A DNA stretch of 64,000 nt from Corydoras sp. C115 (taxonomy: Eukaryota > Chordata > Actinopteri > Siluriformes > Callichthyidae): contig JAFMOC010000159.1 of NCBI GenBank assembly GCA_019802505.1, positions 1-64,000 of the forward strand, read 5' to 3'. Under the pieces are notes generated by a model. It was not told the origin of the DNA and did not search any database. It saw nothing but the letters and a program-made list of their open reading frames with translations. Shown one piece after another: positions 52,224-63,079 of this stretch. The translations under genes were made by a program, and so were the position numbers. Within the stretch, counting starts at the first letter, position 1, and each line of letters begins with the position of its first letter.

Positions 52224-53853
52224 CAGTTTTTCTCAGTCGATTTGGTTCATTTCTCAGATCAGAATTGAAATTCTCAAAATTGTTCATTCAATCTCCTTGT
52301 CACTTGTGCACATCATAATTGCATTTCTCATTGTGTTTCACATTTTGCAAATGCTTTTGTACATTTTGCAAATGGTCATAGACAATTGTCTGTTGTTTTT
52401 TACATTATCTCTTGCTTATGTCATGTTTATCAAAATGTGTTGTACTGATTGTCTGTTGAATTGTCTTACGCTCCAAAACATTTAGGTCTTATGTCATCGC
52501 CTAGGTCATTATATGCAAAAGTGCTGAACATGTTGTCATAATTTCTCAGGCATAATTTGTACATTTATTTTCCACTTAAAAACTTTTATGTTAAATTTTG
52601 ATAATTTGTCCTAAATTGATTAAATTGTTCTCAGGTGAATCTTGGCTTTCTGTTAAGGGAATTTGTGAACATTTAGATCATCCAGTGGTCTCAAACATAG
52701 GTCAGAGGTGCATCTCATGAACCTGTAATTGGCAAACATATATATACAGACACAAAACATTGCAGTATAAATGAAGCCTCACAATGGAAAGACAAGGCCG
52801 TGAACAGCCAAGAGGAGGGGTAAGACTGCGTGGTGGAAGGCTGAGGGGACAAAACAGAGGAAGGGTCCATGCAAATAGTTTGTCCCATATGAAATAAGGG
52901 CAACAATTATGGACCATGTTTTAAACCATGGTCTCACAATGGCTGAAGCTTGTCGCCGGGTGCAGCTGATTGTTGGAAGAACAACGGTGTCTTCAATGGA
53001 GTTGGAGTTGATGATGAGAAGGTATACGATCATCAGCCACACGTCCAGATGAACCTGCTGACTGCTATGGATGCAGCTTGTAAGGATATCACAGCAGATG
53101 ACTGCAAAGGCTGGATCAGACACTCTAGAAGATTCTTTCCATGGTGCATTGCAAGAGAAGATCTCCAGTGTGATGTGAATGAAAACATGTGGCCCAAAAT
53201 ATAGGAGTGTCAGGATGAATAGAAAAGAAAGCACTACAGTAATTCCTTAAGTTGTTTTGAGTATTCAGTGTAAATTTCTAATTTTGTAGTTTTTCCTTTA
53301 TTCCATATAGTGCAGGCAAACAGTTGTGTCGTTCCTGAACGTCAATTAGATTTTTTGTCAACAGATTGCAGTGCTGTTAGAAAATAATACAGTAAAGAAT
53401 ATTACTCTAAATTTGATTCCAGTCCAATTTCTTGCTGTCCATCTCCCACATACAGTCATGTGTAACTTTTGTGTTCTGTAAGTTTGTATTTGTGTGTAAC
53501 CTGGACTATTTCAATTGATATGCCACAGAATGTGCAGCGTTCTTGTAAACAAAAGCCTAGTTTCCATCAGAATATGCTTACAGTCTTCACTGTTGCACTG
53601 ACAACATGACTAAGTAGTTTGACTTGTCGTAGGCAATGGCACACAGACAAGATATTTTGATGGTGCTGACAAATTGATTCACCTAAATATTTGCTTTTGA
53701 GGCAAAAACAAAGAATTTTGAGTGAAGTATGTGCTTTTGCAGGTATTTCATTGAGTTTTGCTGTTTGCACTAACTGTTTTGAGAAATGCACTTGTTGTGA
53801 TGCTAATGTAAACCATGATGTGAGAAATGTACCAAATCGACTGAGAAAAACTG
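52224..53853 (+). mobile_element. IS630/mariner-like element copy B, internally deleted
   Basis: About 1,630 bp; TIRs CAGTTTTTCTCAGTCGATTT... at 52224 and its mirror at 53853, about 36 bases with two mismatches, flanked by TA (52222-52223 and 53854-53855). Carries the two ends of a transposase gene but not the catalytic core, so it can move only if another copy supplies the enzyme. Confidence 0.9.
52784..53204 (+). pseudogene. IS630-like (DDE_3) transposase remnant
   Basis: N-terminal MERQGREQPRGGVRLRGG (Arg/Gly-rich) from 52784, then in another frame IRATIMDHVLNHGLTMAEAC (helix-turn-helix part, about 52897-52955), then a jump to the C-terminus VYDHQPHVQMNLLTAMDAAC and CKGWIRHSRRFFPWCIARED, ending NENMWPKI at 53204. 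Compared with the fish family I recall, more than 150 residues with the Asp-Asp-Glu triad are deleted. Confidence 0.85.
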
Positions 53854-53855
53854 TA

Positions 53856-53906
53856 AATTGTTCTCAGGTGAATCTTGGCTTTCTGTTAAGGGAATTTGTG
53901 AACATA
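53856..53906 (+). mobile_element. IS630/mariner-like element copy A, right remnant
   Basis: AATTGTTCTCAGGTGAATC to TTTGTGAACAT matches 52624-52674 inside copy B. Copy A then ends abruptly in the GACA array, its right TIR missing. Confidence 0.82.
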
Positions 53907-54822
53907 AATAGACAGACAGAAAGAAAGACATACAGACAGACATACAGATAGACAAATAAACAGACAGATAGACAAATAAATAGATAACCAGACAGACAGA
54001 CATACAGACATACACATAGACAAATGGACATACAGACAGACAAATAAATAAATTGATAGACAGAAAGATAGACAGACAGACAAATAAACATACAGACAGA
54101 CAAATAAATAAATAGACAGACAGACAGACAGACAGACAGAAAGAAAGACAGACAAATAAATAGATAGATAGACAGATAATTAAACATACAGACAGACAAA
54201 TAAATAGACAGCCAGACAGACATACAGATAGACAAATGAACATACAGACAGACAAATAAATAAATAGATAGACAGAAATATATGCAGACAGACAGATAAA
54301 TAAACATACAGACAGACAAATAAATAAATAAATAAATAAATAAATAGACAGACAGACAGACAGACAGACAGAAAGACAGACAAATAAATAGATAGATTGA
54401 CAGATAATTAAACATACAGACAGACAAATAAATAGACAGCAAGACAGAAAGACATACAGACATACAGATAGACAAATAAACATACAGACAGACAAATAAC
54501 TAAATAAATAAATAGATAGACAGAAAGATATGCAGACAGACAGAGAAACATACATACAGACAAATAAATAAATAGACAGAAAGATATGCAGACAGATAGA
54601 CAAATAAACATACAGACAGACAAATAAATAAATAGACAGACAGACAGAAAGACAGACAAATAAATAGATAGATTGACAGATAATTAAACATACAGACAGA
54701 CAAATAAATAGACAGCCAGACAGAAAGACATACAGATAGACAAATAAACATACAAACAGACAAATAAATAAATAGATAGACAGAAAGATATGCAGACAGA
54801 CAGACAAATAAATAGATACCAA
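53907..54822. repeat. GACA/GATA/AAAT-rich array, right part
   Basis: About 900 bases of tetramers with a higher-order pattern: blocks such as CAGACAAATAAATAGATAGA with AAACATACAGACAGACAAAT recur every 100-130 bases. Minus-strand frames up to 391 codons are repeat artefacts. Confidence 0.93.
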
Positions 54823-55690
54823 ATATATCTTCCTGTCTGTTTGCTGAGACAGACGTTCTTTTACGTGATCGATGTTAAAATGCATTATAAAGTAGTTACA
54901 GTAAATTTGGCAGCTGTGATGTTTTTTGTTTTGTGGATTTATTTGGATATGCACACCTGGATGCAGACACATTTTCATTATTACCTCTCATTTCACGAGC
55001 CAGGTCAAGGGAAATATAAAGATAAATGCAAGGGGCTTGAAGTGAAGCATTTTTTTGATCTCTCTCTCTTTCTCTCTCTGTCTCCCGCTCGCTTTCTCCC
55101 TCAAAGCAATGTCTCTAATCATAAGGAGGCGCCCATTGGCTTTCAGCTTCTTCACTCTCCCTATTATTCTGTAGTTTCTATGAAGACTCTTAAGGCTTTG
55201 AGGCATAATGAATACCTCTCGAGTGCATCAAGATTCCCCTCCATTTACTGCTGATTGTGTCTTTGGAGCAACATCCGAAGTATATACATATATACTAAAT
55301 CTGCTGATGTCAACTCGAAATGCACGGCGAGCTAATTTCCAAGATATGCTTGACTCTTGTTTTGAGTATATTCAGCCCCGAGTCCTTTGATTGGATTACT
55401 GTTATTAAGGTGGTGGATGGGCATGCTGTGATTGAGAGCTAATCTACAGTAGCACAGTGGGCAGAGACCAAAAGAACAAGAGAAATGATGATTAATCAGA
55501 CTTTTGTTCCCCTGGGCCCACATATATCTAATGATTCCATTTGTCGGACAGGAAAGACACGAGATCAATACTTCCACGCACAGGAGAACTGGAAAACACA
55601 GTGTGCAGTATATAATCTCTTTATCAACACTGTGACGGAGGTTAGTATGAACAGACATTTTAATCAACATGAAAAATGATTTTTTTTTTT
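54823..55690. other. Non-repetitive noncoding stretch, conserved-element candidate
   Basis: About 870 bases of balanced composition with a short CT tract at about 55060-55085. Open frames of up to 154 codons lack known domains. Confidence 0.4.
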
Positions 55691-55757
55691 TAAATATATA
55701 TACCTTATCTAACCTTTATTAGGATGATTAATTAAGGTATATAATTTCCTTATATGG

Positions 55758-55763
<6 letters not shown>

Positions 55764-55806
<43 letters not shown>

Positions 55807-55885
55807 ATTTTATTTGTAGTGCACTTTACATTTGGTCACAAATCTCAAAGTGCTACATAATAAAAGCAAATAACACTTATAAAAG
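55764..55885 (-). mobile_element. LINE 3' end with (AAT)n, antisense
   Basis: AAT units to about 55804, then ACATTTTATTTGTAGTGC and ATCTCAAAGTGCTACATAAT: read on the minus strand this is a LINE 3' UTR with ATT tail, of a different family from the one at 41289. Confidence 0.65.
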
Positions 55886-55954
55886 CAAAAATCAATTAAG
55901 AATGGTAAGTTCTTCTTACCATTACATATATACAATATACAGTATATACAATAG

Positions 55955-56308
55955 GGCGGCACGGTGGCTTAGTGGTTAACATGTTCTCCTCTCAGCGCTA
56001 GGGATTCCCGGTTCGAATCCCAATCTGGGTGGAGTTTCCATGTTCTCCCCGTGTCTGTGTGGGTTTCCTCCAGGTTTCCCAGTTTCCTCCCACAGTCCAA
56101 AAAAACATGGATCAAGGGCAATTGTGTTCTCCAAATTGCCCCATATAGTGTGTGTGTGTGTGTGAGTGAGTGTGTGCCCAGCGATGGGTTGGTGCCTTTC
56201 CTGGGTGTTTCTGCCCAGCGCCTGAAACGTTCTCCCCTGGATGGGCATGGGGAACCCCCCCGTGACCCTAATATAGGATAAAGCGGAAGATAACGGATGG
56301 ATGGATGG
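55955..56308 (+). mobile_element. SINE, full length: reference copy of the family
   Basis: 354 bp. The tRNA-like head has RNA polymerase III box A TGGCTTAGTGG (55965-55975) and box B GGTTCGAATCC (56010-56020). The centre (GTGGAGTTTCCATGTTCTCC, then GTGGGTTTCCTCC and TTTCCTCCCACAGTCC) resembles the conserved domain of vertebrate V-SINEs such as mermaid and DANA. The 3' part holds a CCCAGCGCCTGAAACG motif, a variable C run, AGGATAAAGCGGAAGATAA and a (GGAT)n tail. Such elements make no protein and are copied by a LINE enzyme recognising the 3' end. Antisense copies give spurious 60-100-codon frames. Confidence 0.93.
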
Positions 56309-56392
56309 TATATAGAATTTAACAGAGTCAAACAGAGGATTAAAATACAGTCTTTAAGGCACACATGTGCTGGTTTGTCACAAAGACAACCC

Positions 56393-56640
56393 TGTTAACC
56401 CTGAGCTTTAACAAAAATGTCTAAAAGCTTCATCCATCTTCCACTTTATCCTCTACTAGGGTACACTCACTCACACCAACACACTCTATATGGGGCAATT
56501 TGGAGAACACAATTGCCCTTGATCCATGTTTTTTTGGACTGTGGGAGGAAACCGGAAAACCCGGAGGAAACCCACACTTCTCATCCATCCTATAATGTTA
56601 ACCCCGAGCTTTAACAAAAATGTCTAAAAGCTTCATCCAT
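56393..56640 (+). repeat. Tandem duplication of about 200 bp
   Basis: TAACCCTGAGCTTTAACAAA through AAAGCTTCATCCATC at 56396-56437 recurs at about 56599-56640. The first unit holds an antisense SINE scrap (56430-56577). Confidence 0.8.
56430..56577 (-). mobile_element. SINE, antisense, two internal deletions
   Basis: Tail and TATCCTCTACTAGGGT are joined directly to ACACTCACTCACACC; ends GGAAACCCACAC. Confidence 0.78.
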
Positions 56641-56867
56641 CGCTGGGCACACACTCACTCACACAGACACGCACGCATACACACTCTATATGGGGCCATT
56701 TGGAGAACTCAATTGACTTCACCTGGATTGATGAAAACTTCTGGACTGAAAAACTTCACCTGGATTGATGAAAACTTCTGGACTGAAAAACCTCACCTGG
56801 ATTGGGATTCAGACCTGGATCCTCAGCGATGAGAAGCAAACTTGCTGACAACTACGCCACTGTGCCG
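56641..56867 (-). mobile_element. SINE, antisense, with internal 37-bp repeat
   Basis: CGCTGGGCACACACTC to CCACTGTGCCGCCC. In the centre the usual GGACTGTGG part is replaced by tandem copies of ACTTCACCTGGATTGATG plus AAAACTTCTGGACTG. Confidence 0.8.
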
Positions 56868-56883
56868 CCCTGAAACATCTTCA

Positions 56884-57224
56884 TCCATTATCTTCCGCTT
56901 TATCCTCTACTTGGATCGTGGAGGGGGGTTCCCCATGCCCATCCAGGGGAGAACGTTTCAGGCGCTGGGCAGATACACCCAGGACAGGGTGCCAATCTAT
57001 CACTGGACACTCACTCACTCACACAGACACACTCTATATGGGGCAATTTGGAGAACTCAATTGACTTGATCCATGTTTTTGGACTGTGGGAGGAAACCGG
57101 TGAACCCGGAGGAAACTCACGTGGACACGGGGAGAACATGGAAACTCCACCCAGATGGGGATTCGAACCGGGAATCCCTAACGCTGAGAGGAGAACATGC
57201 TAACCACTAAGCCACCGTGCCGCC
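56884..57224 (-). mobile_element. SINE, full length, antisense, duplicated at 61349
   Basis: CTACTTGGATCGTGG replaces the usual CTATTAGGGTCGCGG; the same variant occurs in 61349-61694. Confidence 0.9.
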
Positions 57225-57767
57225 ATACATACAGTATATTCATTTCTTTATTTAAATACATGTTCACTTTCTATATCTTTGAATCTAATTAAGGTCACAC
57301 AGGGGTGTGTGTGGGGGGGGGCAAAAAACACACATCGATGCCATTGCACATTCACCTGACTTCTTCCCTGGCTTTACACAAGTGCATTGTTCCCGAATTC
57401 TCCGTGTTGAGTTCTAGGCAGCATTCACTTAAGTGACTTTCTCATTGTCGCGAATTTTACTTCTGGCAGTTTGCTTACTTTCAATGGTAGAGAGTGGTCA
57501 AGCATTAAAGGTTTGAGGATGACATTTACTTGTAAAAGCACTCACCCACACGTTATCCTCTATCATTTTGACTTGGTAGATCTACAGAGGGGGTCTCAGG
57601 GGGGAGCACATGACAGAAAATGGATAGTGTACAACATGGCAAGTTCTATACAGGTGGTAACTGGGCACAGGAGCACCGAACAGAACAGCAGACCTGAAAA
57701 GCACACTCTCTAATCTTCAATAAAGTTACAATTGAAACAACACAGTAAGAAATAATAGAATAAAAAT
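57225..57767. other. Noncoding stretch, nothing recognised
   Basis: Mixed composition with a G run at about 57313-57321. No exon recognised. Confidence 0.4.
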
Positions 57768-57850
57768 TTAATTACATTTACATTTTACATTTAGTCTTTC
57801 AGCAGACGCCTTTATCCAAAGTGGCTTCCAAATGAGAACAACACAAGTCA
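57768..57850 (+). repeat. Common fish interspersed repeat fragment
   Basis: TTTAGTCTTTCAGCAGACGC and TTTATCCAAAGTGGCTTCC are words I know from a very common teleost repeat. Short fragment, family not assigned. Confidence 0.55.
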
Positions 57851-57889
57851 GTAGTTATGAAGAAAACCAGCTACACTGTAGAATTATCA

Positions 57890-58144
57890 TTCATTCATTC
57901 ATTCATTATCTCCCACTTTATCCTCTATTAGGGTCGCGGGGGGGTTCCCCATGCCCATCCAGGGGAGAACGTCTCGGGCGCTGGGCAGATAGACCCAGGA
58001 CAGGGTGCCAATCCATCGCTGGGCACACACTCACTCACACAGACACACTCTATATGGGGCAATTTGGAGAACTCAATTGACTTGATTCATGTTTTTGGAC
58101 TGTGGGAGGAAACCGGAGAACCCGGAGGAAACCCCGTGCCGTCC
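57890..58144 (-). mobile_element. SINE, antisense, deleted, with TSD
   Basis: TSD GTAGAATTATCA at 57878-57889 and 58145-58156. GGAGGAAACC is joined to CCGTGCCG, so the head and part of the centre are missing inside intact flanks. Confidence 0.9.
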
Positions 58145-58194
58145 GTAGAATTATCAAACCTGATAAATAAATAAATGAATACAATAAAATAATG

Positions 58195-58523
58195 GGGCGA
58201 CACGGTGGCTTAGTGGTTAGCACGTTCGCCTCTCAGCACTAGGGATTCCCGGTTCGAATCCCCATCTGGGTGGAGTTTCCATGTTCTCCCCGTGTCTGCA
58301 TGGGTTTCCTCCGGGTTCTCCGGTTTCCTCCCACAGTCCAAAAACATGGATCAAGTCAATTGATTTCTCAAAAATTGCCCCATATAGAGTGTGTCTGTGT
58401 GAGTGAGTGTGTGCCCAGCGATGGATTGGCGCCCTGTCCTGGGTCTATCTGCCCAGCGCCCGAGACGTTCTCCCCTGGATGGGCATGGGGAACCCCACCG
58501 CGACCCTAATAGTGAATGAATGT
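58195..58523 (+). mobile_element. SINE, sense, shortened 3' end, with TSD
   Basis: TSD ATAAAATAATG at 58184-58194 and 58524-58534. The AGGATAAAGCGGGAGATAA segment is absent: CCCTAATAG is joined to TGAATGAATG. Confidence 0.9.
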
Positions 58524-58624
58524 ATAAAATAATGTTAAAGTTAGAGATAAAAAAAGAAATAAATTACACACACATTATATATGTATACATATGTGTGTGT
58601 GCATATATATATATATATATACAG

Positions 58625-58969
58625 GGCGGCACGGTGGCTTAGTGGTTAGTATGTTCTCCTCTCAGCGCTAGGGATTCCAGGTTCGAATCCCCATCTGGGT
58701 GGAGTTTCCATGTTCTCCCCGTGTCCACGTTGGTTTCCTCCGGGTTCTCCGGTTTCCTCCCACGGTCCAAAAACATGGATCAAGTCAATTGAGTTCTCCA
58801 AATTGCCCCAAATAGAGTGTGTCTGTGTGCGTGAGTGTGTGCCCAGCGATAGATTGGCGCCCTGTCCTGGGTGTATCTGCCCAGCGCCCAAAACGTTCTC
58901 CCCTTGATGGGTATGGGAACCCCCCCGCGACCCTAATAGAGGATAAAGCGGAAGATAATGAATGAATGA
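58625..58969 (+). mobile_element. SINE, full length, sense
   Basis: GGCGGCACGGTGG head after a TA tract (58602-58621); both boxes intact; (GAAT)n tail. Confidence 0.9.
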
Positions 58970-58972
58970 ATA

Positions 58973-59199
58973 TATTATCTTCTGCTTAATGCTCTACTAA
59001 GCTCACGGGGGATTCTCTAGGCCCATCCAGGGGGGAACGTTTTGGCCGCTGGGCAGATACACCCAGATACACCCAGTACATGGTTCCAGACTCACTCTAT
59101 ATGGGGCAATTTGGAGCAATCAATTTACCTTGATTTATGTTGATGATTTATTTGGACTGTGGGCATGGGGAGAACATGGAAACCACTAAGCCACCAGCC
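58973..59199 (-). mobile_element. SINE, antisense, diverged and deleted
   Basis: TTATCTTCTGCTTAATGC to CACTAAGCCACCAGCCC, with CCCAGATACA duplicated and the head mostly lost. Confidence 0.75.
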
Positions 59200-59214
59200 C
59201 TATATATATATACT

Positions 59215-59486
59215 CTGGGTGAAGTTTCCATGTTCTCCCCATGTCTGCATGGGTTTCCTCCGGGTTCTACGGTTTCCTCCCACAGTCCAAAAACATGGAT
59301 CATGGTCAATTGAATCCTCCAAATTGCCCCATATAGAGTGTGTGTGTGTAAGTGAGTGTGTGTCCAGAGATAGATCGTCGTCCTGTCCTGGGTGTATCTG
59401 CCCAGTGCATGAAATGTTCCCCTCTGGATAGGCATGGGGAACCCCCCCCCCCCCCGCGACCCTAATAGAGGATAAACTGAAAGATA

Positions 59487-59487
<1 letters not shown>
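59215..59487 (+). mobile_element. SINE, sense, head missing
   Basis: Begins at CTGGGTGAAGTTTCC; 3' end AGGATAAACTGAAAGATAATG runs into TA repeats. Confidence 0.82.
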
Positions 59488-59488
<1 letters not shown>

Positions 59489-59563
<75 letters not shown>

Positions 59564-59566
59564 TAT
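59489..59566. repeat. (TA)n microsatellite
   Basis: About 35 TA units between two SINEs. Confidence 0.95.
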
Positions 59567-59909
59567 TCATTCATTTATTCATTATCTTCCGCTTTATCCT
59601 ATATTGGGGTCCATCCAGGGTAGAACGACTCAGGCGCTGGGCAGATACACCCTGGACATGACGCCAATCCATCGCTGGGCACACACTCACTCACACACAA
59701 ACACTCTATATGGGGCAATTTTGAGAATTGACTTGATCCATGTTTTTGGACTGTGGGAGGAAACCGGAGAACACGGAGGAAACCCACACGGACACGGGGA
59801 GAACATGGAAACTCCACCCAGATGGGGATTCGAAAATGGGAATCCACCCAGATGGGAATCCCTAGTGCTGAGAGGAGAACATGCTAACCACTAAGCCATG
59901 CGTGCCGCC
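59567..59909 (-). mobile_element. SINE, antisense
   Basis: TTATTCATTATCTTCCGC to CCATGCGTGCCGCC. GGGTTCCCCATGCC part deleted; a CCACCCAGATGGG segment is duplicated. Confidence 0.87.

Positions 59910-59991
<82 letters not shown>
59910..59991. repeat. (TA)n microsatellite
   Basis: About 40 TA units. Confidence 0.95.
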
Positions 59992-59993
<2 letters not shown>

Positions 59994-60968
59994 ACCTAAT
60001 ACTATATTTAGTAATCTAGCATGTTTTATTTATTTTATTTTATTTAATTCCAGCTGACTCAGTCCTCTATAGAGCTTGGGGTAATTGATAGGCGTCATCA
60101 CATTTGCATAATTCATTAAAGCTCATTCCTCAGCTATGTGAATGTTGTCATTAAAATCATCCAGATTCATTGTATTACTGTTGTAAAGACAAAGTATGCC
60201 AATACACTGAATTAAGAAGCCCCCTTCCCCCCGTTCCAATTCCTCTCCTCATTCACTCACTCATGGATTCACTCACTCAGAGCCTTTCTCTTTTTGGCCC
60301 TGTTCACGCTACAGTAGAGGGCACTCTTGCTCCAGTATGTCTACAGAGGTGAAATTCTACATTATCCTGTATTCTACCTATTTGGGGGAGGTGTGTGCGT
60401 GTATGTGTATGTGTATGATGAGTGTAAGGGGAGGAGGGGGGGGGTTGTTGCATGATTTGAACTACAATAAAAAAAATTGTGACACTCTGTACTCTCCCTA
60501 TGTTTAAAAAACACACACACAATCCAAATCACATTACAATGTTCATATAACACAATATATACAATCCAGCTATTATGGTCTGAGAACTGGAACTCAGATT
60601 GGATTATATATTAGAACATATTAGTATGCATGAGTATTTCCATTGGACACAACTGTTGCTTTCGTGTAGAAATATAAAATTCATACGCAGTCCAGACTGG
60701 AATTCTTTTCAGGGTAACACGTTTTATTTATCGATTTTTGCAAATACTTTTTTGGTCATTGCTATATTAATGTTGTTATTTTCCGAGTAATAACTTCACC
60801 AGCTGATGTTCCATGCATATAGGACATGTTCTCCTTACCCATATATGGATTTACAAAAAGCAGAGATTAATAATTGTGTTCCAAGATTCTTAATATTGAA
60901 ATAGAGGTTTTAGTTGCTAGTGAATAAATAAATAAAAAAACACTATGTAACCTGGATACATGTTTATA
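59992..60968. other. Noncoding stretch of about 980 bp
   Basis: AT-rich, with short GT and AC tracts near 60388-60420 and 60508-60520. No repeat family or exon recognised. Confidence 0.4.
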
Positions 60969-61339
60969 TATCCATCCATCCATCCATCCATCCATCCATT
61001 ATCTTCACTAGGGTTGTGTGGGGGGTGGGGGGGGGGGGTAGTTCCTCATGCTCATCCAGGGTAGAACATTTAGGGCGCTGGGCAGATACACCCAGGACAG
61101 GGCGCCAATCTGTTGCTGGGTAAACACTCACTCACACAGACACAAACACTCTATATTGGGCAATTTAGAGCAATTTACCTTGAATCCATATTTTTGGATT
61201 GTGGGAGGAAACCGGAGAACCCGGAGGAAACCCACGCGGACACGGGGAGAACATGGAAACTTCACCTGGATTGGGATTCAGACCTGGATCCTCAGCGATG
61301 AGGAGCAAACTTGCTGACCACTACGCCACTGTGCCACCC
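60969..61339 (-). mobile_element. SINE, antisense, diverged
   Basis: (CCAT)n tail, G-rich tract at about 61019-61039; head CACTACGCCACTGTGCCACCC. Its last 80 bases belong to the block duplicated from 56785. Confidence 0.85.
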
Positions 61340-61348
61340 TGAAACATC

Positions 61349-61694
61349 TTCATCCATGATCTTCCGCTTTATCCTCTACTTGGATCGTGGGGTGGGGGGT
61401 TCCCCATGCCCATCCAGGGGAGAACGTTTCAGGCGCTTGGCAGATACACCCAGGACAGGGTGCCAATCTATCACTGGACACTCACTCACTCACACAGACA
61501 CACTCTATATGGGGCAATTTGGAGAACTCAATTGACTTGATCCATGTTTTTGGACTGTGGGAGGAAAACGGAGAACTCGGAGGAAACCCACGCGGACACG
61601 GGGAGAACATGGAAACTCCACCCAGATGGTGATTCGAACCTGAATCCCTAGCGCTGAGAGGAGAACATGCTAACCACTAAGCCACCGTGCCGCC
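61349..61694 (-). mobile_element. SINE, full length, antisense
   Basis: Shares CTACTTGGATCGTGG with 56884-57224 and is joined to the preceding SINE through the same CTGAAACATCTTCATCCAT link. Confidence 0.9.
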
Positions 61695-61835
61695 CCTTAC
61701 ACATACATGTTTTTATTTATGTATTTATTTTGAGGCTAAATGCTAGTTTAGACATGATCGTCATTTAAGGGCAAGTTTCTGTTTTTATATTTCTCTCTGT
61801 TTATTCTTTCGTATGCTTTGGTTTATGTTATATTT

Positions 61836-62072
61836 CCATCCATCCATTATCTTCCGCTTTATCCTCCACTAGGGTCGGGGGGGGGGGGTTCCCCTTGCCC
61901 ATGGGAGAACGTTTCGGGCGCTGGGCAGATAGACCCAGGACAGGACACTAATCTATCACTGGGCACACACTCACTCACATAGACACACTCTATATGGGGC
62001 AATTTGGAGAACTCATTTGACTTGATCCATGTTTTTGGACTGTGGGAGGAAACCGGAGAGACACGGGGAGAT
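61836..62072 (-). mobile_element. SINE 3' part, antisense
   Basis: TCCATCCATTATCTTCCGC to GAAACCGGAGAGACACGGGG; head missing. Confidence 0.83.
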
Positions 62073-62077
62073 GTTCT

Positions 62078-62251
62078 TCTCTTGTTTGTGTGGGCTTCCT
62101 CCCACAGTCCAAAAACATTGATTCAAGATAAACTGACTGCTCTTAATTGCCCCATATAGAGTGTGTATGTGTGTGTGTGTGTGTGAGTGAGTGTGTATCC
62201 AGCAATAGAATAGCACCCTGTCCTGGGTGTATCTGCCCAGTGCCCGAAATG
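62078..62251 (+). mobile_element. SINE centre and 3' part, sense, diverged
   Basis: TTTGTGTGGGCTTCCTCCC to CCCAGTGCCCGAAATG; forms a fold-back pair with the preceding antisense piece. Confidence 0.75.
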
Positions 62252-62293
62252 ATGGAAGAAGTTCAGGATTTTCTCTGGTGATGTTTCAAACAG

Positions 62294-62636
62294 GCGGCAC
62301 AGTGGCTTAGTGTTTAGCATGTTCTCCTCTTAGCACTAGGGATTCCCGATTCGAATCCCCATCTGGGTGGAGTTTCCATGTTCTCCCGTGTCCGCGTGGG
62401 TTTCCTCCGGGTTCTCCGGTTTCCTCCCACAGTCCAAAAACATGGATCAAGTCAATTGAGTTCTCCAAATTGCCCCATATAGAGTGTGTCTGTGTGAGTG
62501 AGTGTGTGTCCAGTGATAGATTGGCATCCTGTTTTGGGTGTATCTGCCCAGCGCCCGAAACGTTCTCCCCTGGATGGGCATGGAGAACCCCCCCGCGACC
62601 CTAATAGAGGATAAAGCGGAAGATAATGGATGGATG
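62294..62636 (+). mobile_element. SINE, full length, sense, with TSD
   Basis: TSD GATGTTTCAAACAG at 62280-62293 and 62637-62650. Box B GATTCGAATCC has one change; (GGAT)n tail. Confidence 0.93.
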
Positions 62637-62925
62637 GATGTTTCAAACAGACCGTTTCCTTCAAGAATATTTCGTCTTTCTTTATCAAATGCAGTGTGTT
62701 CTTTTCAGATGTGTTTTAGAGTGTGGTATCACATGGTTGGAAGGTTGGTGCTTCTGTGTACATCCAGCATGTTCAAGTCGGCCTCTTGTGATTCTTTATT
62801 CTTGTATAGTTTTTAGTTTTAGGACTTTTGGTTCATTTGCGTAAGTTTATTGGGTAGCTCGTTGTCCCATTCGTTTTTTCTGTTTGTTTTTAATGTATGT
62901 AAAATGATTTGGTAGCTCAGTGGTT

Positions 62926-63075
62926 CTCAAACTTTATTTAGACCAAGTAGCACCCATTATCAAACCAAAACTTCCAAATGCCTCCTCTGTTTTTTGTCAG
63001 GGAACAACATATGGCAAACACCAATCAGGTGTGAGTGTATATTAAAGCACTAAGGTATGAGAGGGCGTGGCATTA
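62926..63075 (+). repeat. Interspersed repeat, second copy
   Basis: GTTCTCAAACTTTATTTAG and AAGTAGCACCCATTATC through CATATGGCAAACACCAATC; reverse complement of 39921-40056. Confidence 0.75.
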
Positions 63076-63079
63076 GTCT

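Noticed and set aside
53803..54978. A 391-codon minus-strand open frame rich in Cys-Leu-Ser-Val-Tyr
   Set aside because: It is the translation of the GACA/GATA/AAAT array; all frames on that strand give similar low-complexity peptides.
55955..56030. tRNA gene calls at SINE heads
   Set aside because: Boxes A and B are present, but the sequence does not continue into a TPsiC stem, acceptor closure or discriminator end; it runs into the SINE body. Dozens of such heads occur here.
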